From NCBI RefSeq assembly GCF_004011505.1, contig NZ_SAUN01000001.1, forward strand, positions 4,154,001 to 4,218,000: a stretch of DNA of 64,000 nucleotides. Reading direction: 5' to 3'. Source of the DNA: Nonomuraea polychroma (GTDB lineage: Bacteria > Actinomycetota > Actinomycetes > Streptosporangiales > Streptosporangiaceae). The translations under genes and the position numbers were made by a program. Below the pieces are notes generated by a model, which was given only the letters and a program-made list of their open reading frames with translations, did not search any database and was not told the origin of the DNA. Positions 63,054 through 64,000 of this stretch are shown here, piece by piece. Every line of letters begins with the position of its first letter. Positions within the stretch are counted from its first letter, which is position 1.

Positions 63054-64000
63054 ATGAAGGAACTGGCCGAGATCTGGTCGGAGCTGCTCGGCCTGCCGCC
63101 CGGCGAGATCCCGCACGATGTCGGCTTCCTGCGCCTGGGCGGCGACTCGGTGCTCGCGGTCCGCATGTCGGCGCTGGTGCGCAAACGGCTCGGCGTCACG
63201 CTCGCCCTGTCGGAGGTGCGGGTCGAGACCACGCTGGGCGAGCTGACCGAGCTCGTACGGCGACGCGCGTCCGGCGAGCCCACGCCCCGCGCCCTGCCGA
63301 TCACCGTCACGCCGCGCCCCGACCCCCACGCGGAATTCCCCCTGCTCCCCCTGCAGCAGGGCTACTTCGTCGGGCAGCAGGACGGGTGGGAACTGTCCTA
63401 CGACTCCGCCCACTACTACCTCGACTACGCCTTGACCGGAGTCGACGGCGACGAGGCCGCCGACGCACTGGCGGACGCGGTCGAACGGCTTGCCGTGCAC
63501 CAGCCCACGCTGCGGGCCCGCGTGACCTCTGACGGCCGCCAGCACGTCCTGCCGATGTCCGCGCCAGGCGCGGTGCCCCAGGTCCGCGTGTACGACCTGC
63601 GGGACGCCGACGGCGAGGAGATCGCGGCGGCCCTCAGGGACGTACGCCAGGAGATGAGCACCCGCGGCCCGGACCCCACCAGCGGCCCCGGCCTGGATCT
63701 TCGCCTCACTCTCCTGCCCGGCGGTGCGGGCCGGCTTCACCTGGGCCTGAGCCTGCTGGTCTTCGACGGGTGGTCCTCCAGCGTGCTCAGCCGCGACTTG
63801 CTCACCTTCGTCGCCGACTGGAACGCCGCCCTGCCGCCCTTGGAGATCCACTTCGGCGACTACGTCACCTCGCTCGCGGAGCTGCCCGCCACCGAGGCGT
63901 GGCAGGCCGACCGGGACTGGTGGTGGTCCCGGCTCGACGCGCTGCCGGGACCGCCGGCGTTGCCGCTCGCCGCCGACCCCCAGGAGGTGCGACCGGTCAC
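63054..64000 (+). CDS. NRPS, N-terminal part: carrier-Cy... (runs off window)
   Basis: The visible 315 residues start directly with a carrier domain (MKELAEIWSELLG, phosphopantetheine site LGGDSV near residue 29). A condensation/cyclisation domain follows (FPLLPLQQGYFVGQQ, YYLDYALTGV). The core motif is SLLVFDGWS, where cyclisation domains have DxxxxDxxS, so the first Asp is Ser. ATG 63054 follows GGGAG and lies 22 bases after the methyltransferase gene. The carrier at the very N-terminus must be charged in trans or receive a chain from another protein. The 3' part is outside the window. Confidence 0.92.
   Translation, partial: MKELAEIWSELLGLPPGEIPHDVGFLRLGGDSVLAVRMSALVRKRLGVTLALSEVRVETTLGELTELVRRRASGEPTPRALPITVTPRPDPHAEFPLLPLQQGYFVGQQDGWELSYDSAHYYLDYALTGVDGDEAADALADAVERLAVHQPTLRARVTSDGRQHVLPMSAPGAVPQVRVYDLRDADGEEIAAALRDVRQEMSTRGPDPTSGPGLDLRLTLLPGGAGRLHLGLSLLVFDGWSSSVLSRDLLTFVADWNAALPPLEIHFGDYVTSLAELPATEAWQADRDWWWSRLDALPGPPALPLAADPQEVRPV

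Overview
The window is high-GC actinomycete DNA, most like a Nonomuraea/Streptosporangium-type soil bacterium. The grounds are strong GC bias at third codon positions, frequent GTG/TTG starts, Tat and lipoprotein signals, a secreted GH27 alpha-galactosidase with a ricin-type domain, and a large NRPS/PKS cluster. The genus is an inference; no rRNA or taxonomic marker is present.

Layout. (1) 0.2-8.8 kb is a sugar or sugar-acid uptake and catabolism locus: SDR dehydrogenase, FadR-type GntR regulator, a six-hairpin-type glycosidase, a MalEFG-like ABC importer and an enolase-superfamily (MR/MLE) enzyme. It has matching operators in front of the SDR gene and between the importer and the MR/MLE gene. 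(2) 9.2-12.3 kb holds a Tat-exported PHP-family protein and a GT4 glycosyltransferase, closed by a strong bidirectional terminator. (3) 12.3-26.4 kb is a stress-related region with much gene decay. Intact genes are a small unknown protein, a CBS protein, an alpha/beta hydrolase, a DnaJ-like/DnaK/GrpE operon, an IS1380-type transposase and the alpha-galactosidase under a LacI-type operator. Broken genes are a hemerythrin, an ArsR/SgcJ chimera, HtpX, a KhtT/KhtU cation-proton antiporter pair and an ArsR-type regulator. (4) 26.4-42.0 kb is accessory metabolism: tryptophan 2,3-dioxygenase, two membrane proteins, a DUF1684 protein, two paralogous modules of MFS exporter plus XRE-cupin regulator, a STAS protein, and an operon of quinone oxidoreductase, ene-reductase, MarR and NmrA-like proteins behind a large palindrome.

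(5) 42.3 kb to the end is the most interesting part: a hybrid NRPS/PKS cluster with yersiniabactin/pyochelin-type logic. A leftward operon of about 18 kb encodes an ArCP-Cy-A-PCP protein whose A-domain residues fit cysteine, a KS-AT-KR-carrier-Cy-TE protein, a complete Dpp/Nik/Cnt-type ABC importer (binding protein, two permeases, fused double ATPase) and a free-standing double methyltransferase. Diverging from it are a second free methyltransferase and another NRPS (carrier-Cy...) that runs off the window. On the far side is a methyltransferase plus a CPFC-type FAD dithiol oxidoreductase. Three sites resembling actinobacterial Zur (zinc repressor) boxes sit in the two control regions of the cluster. 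Together this suggests a zinc-regulated thiazoline-type metallophore with its own uptake system. The salicylate-type starter genes expected for an ArCP are not in the window. The product and the metal are inferences.
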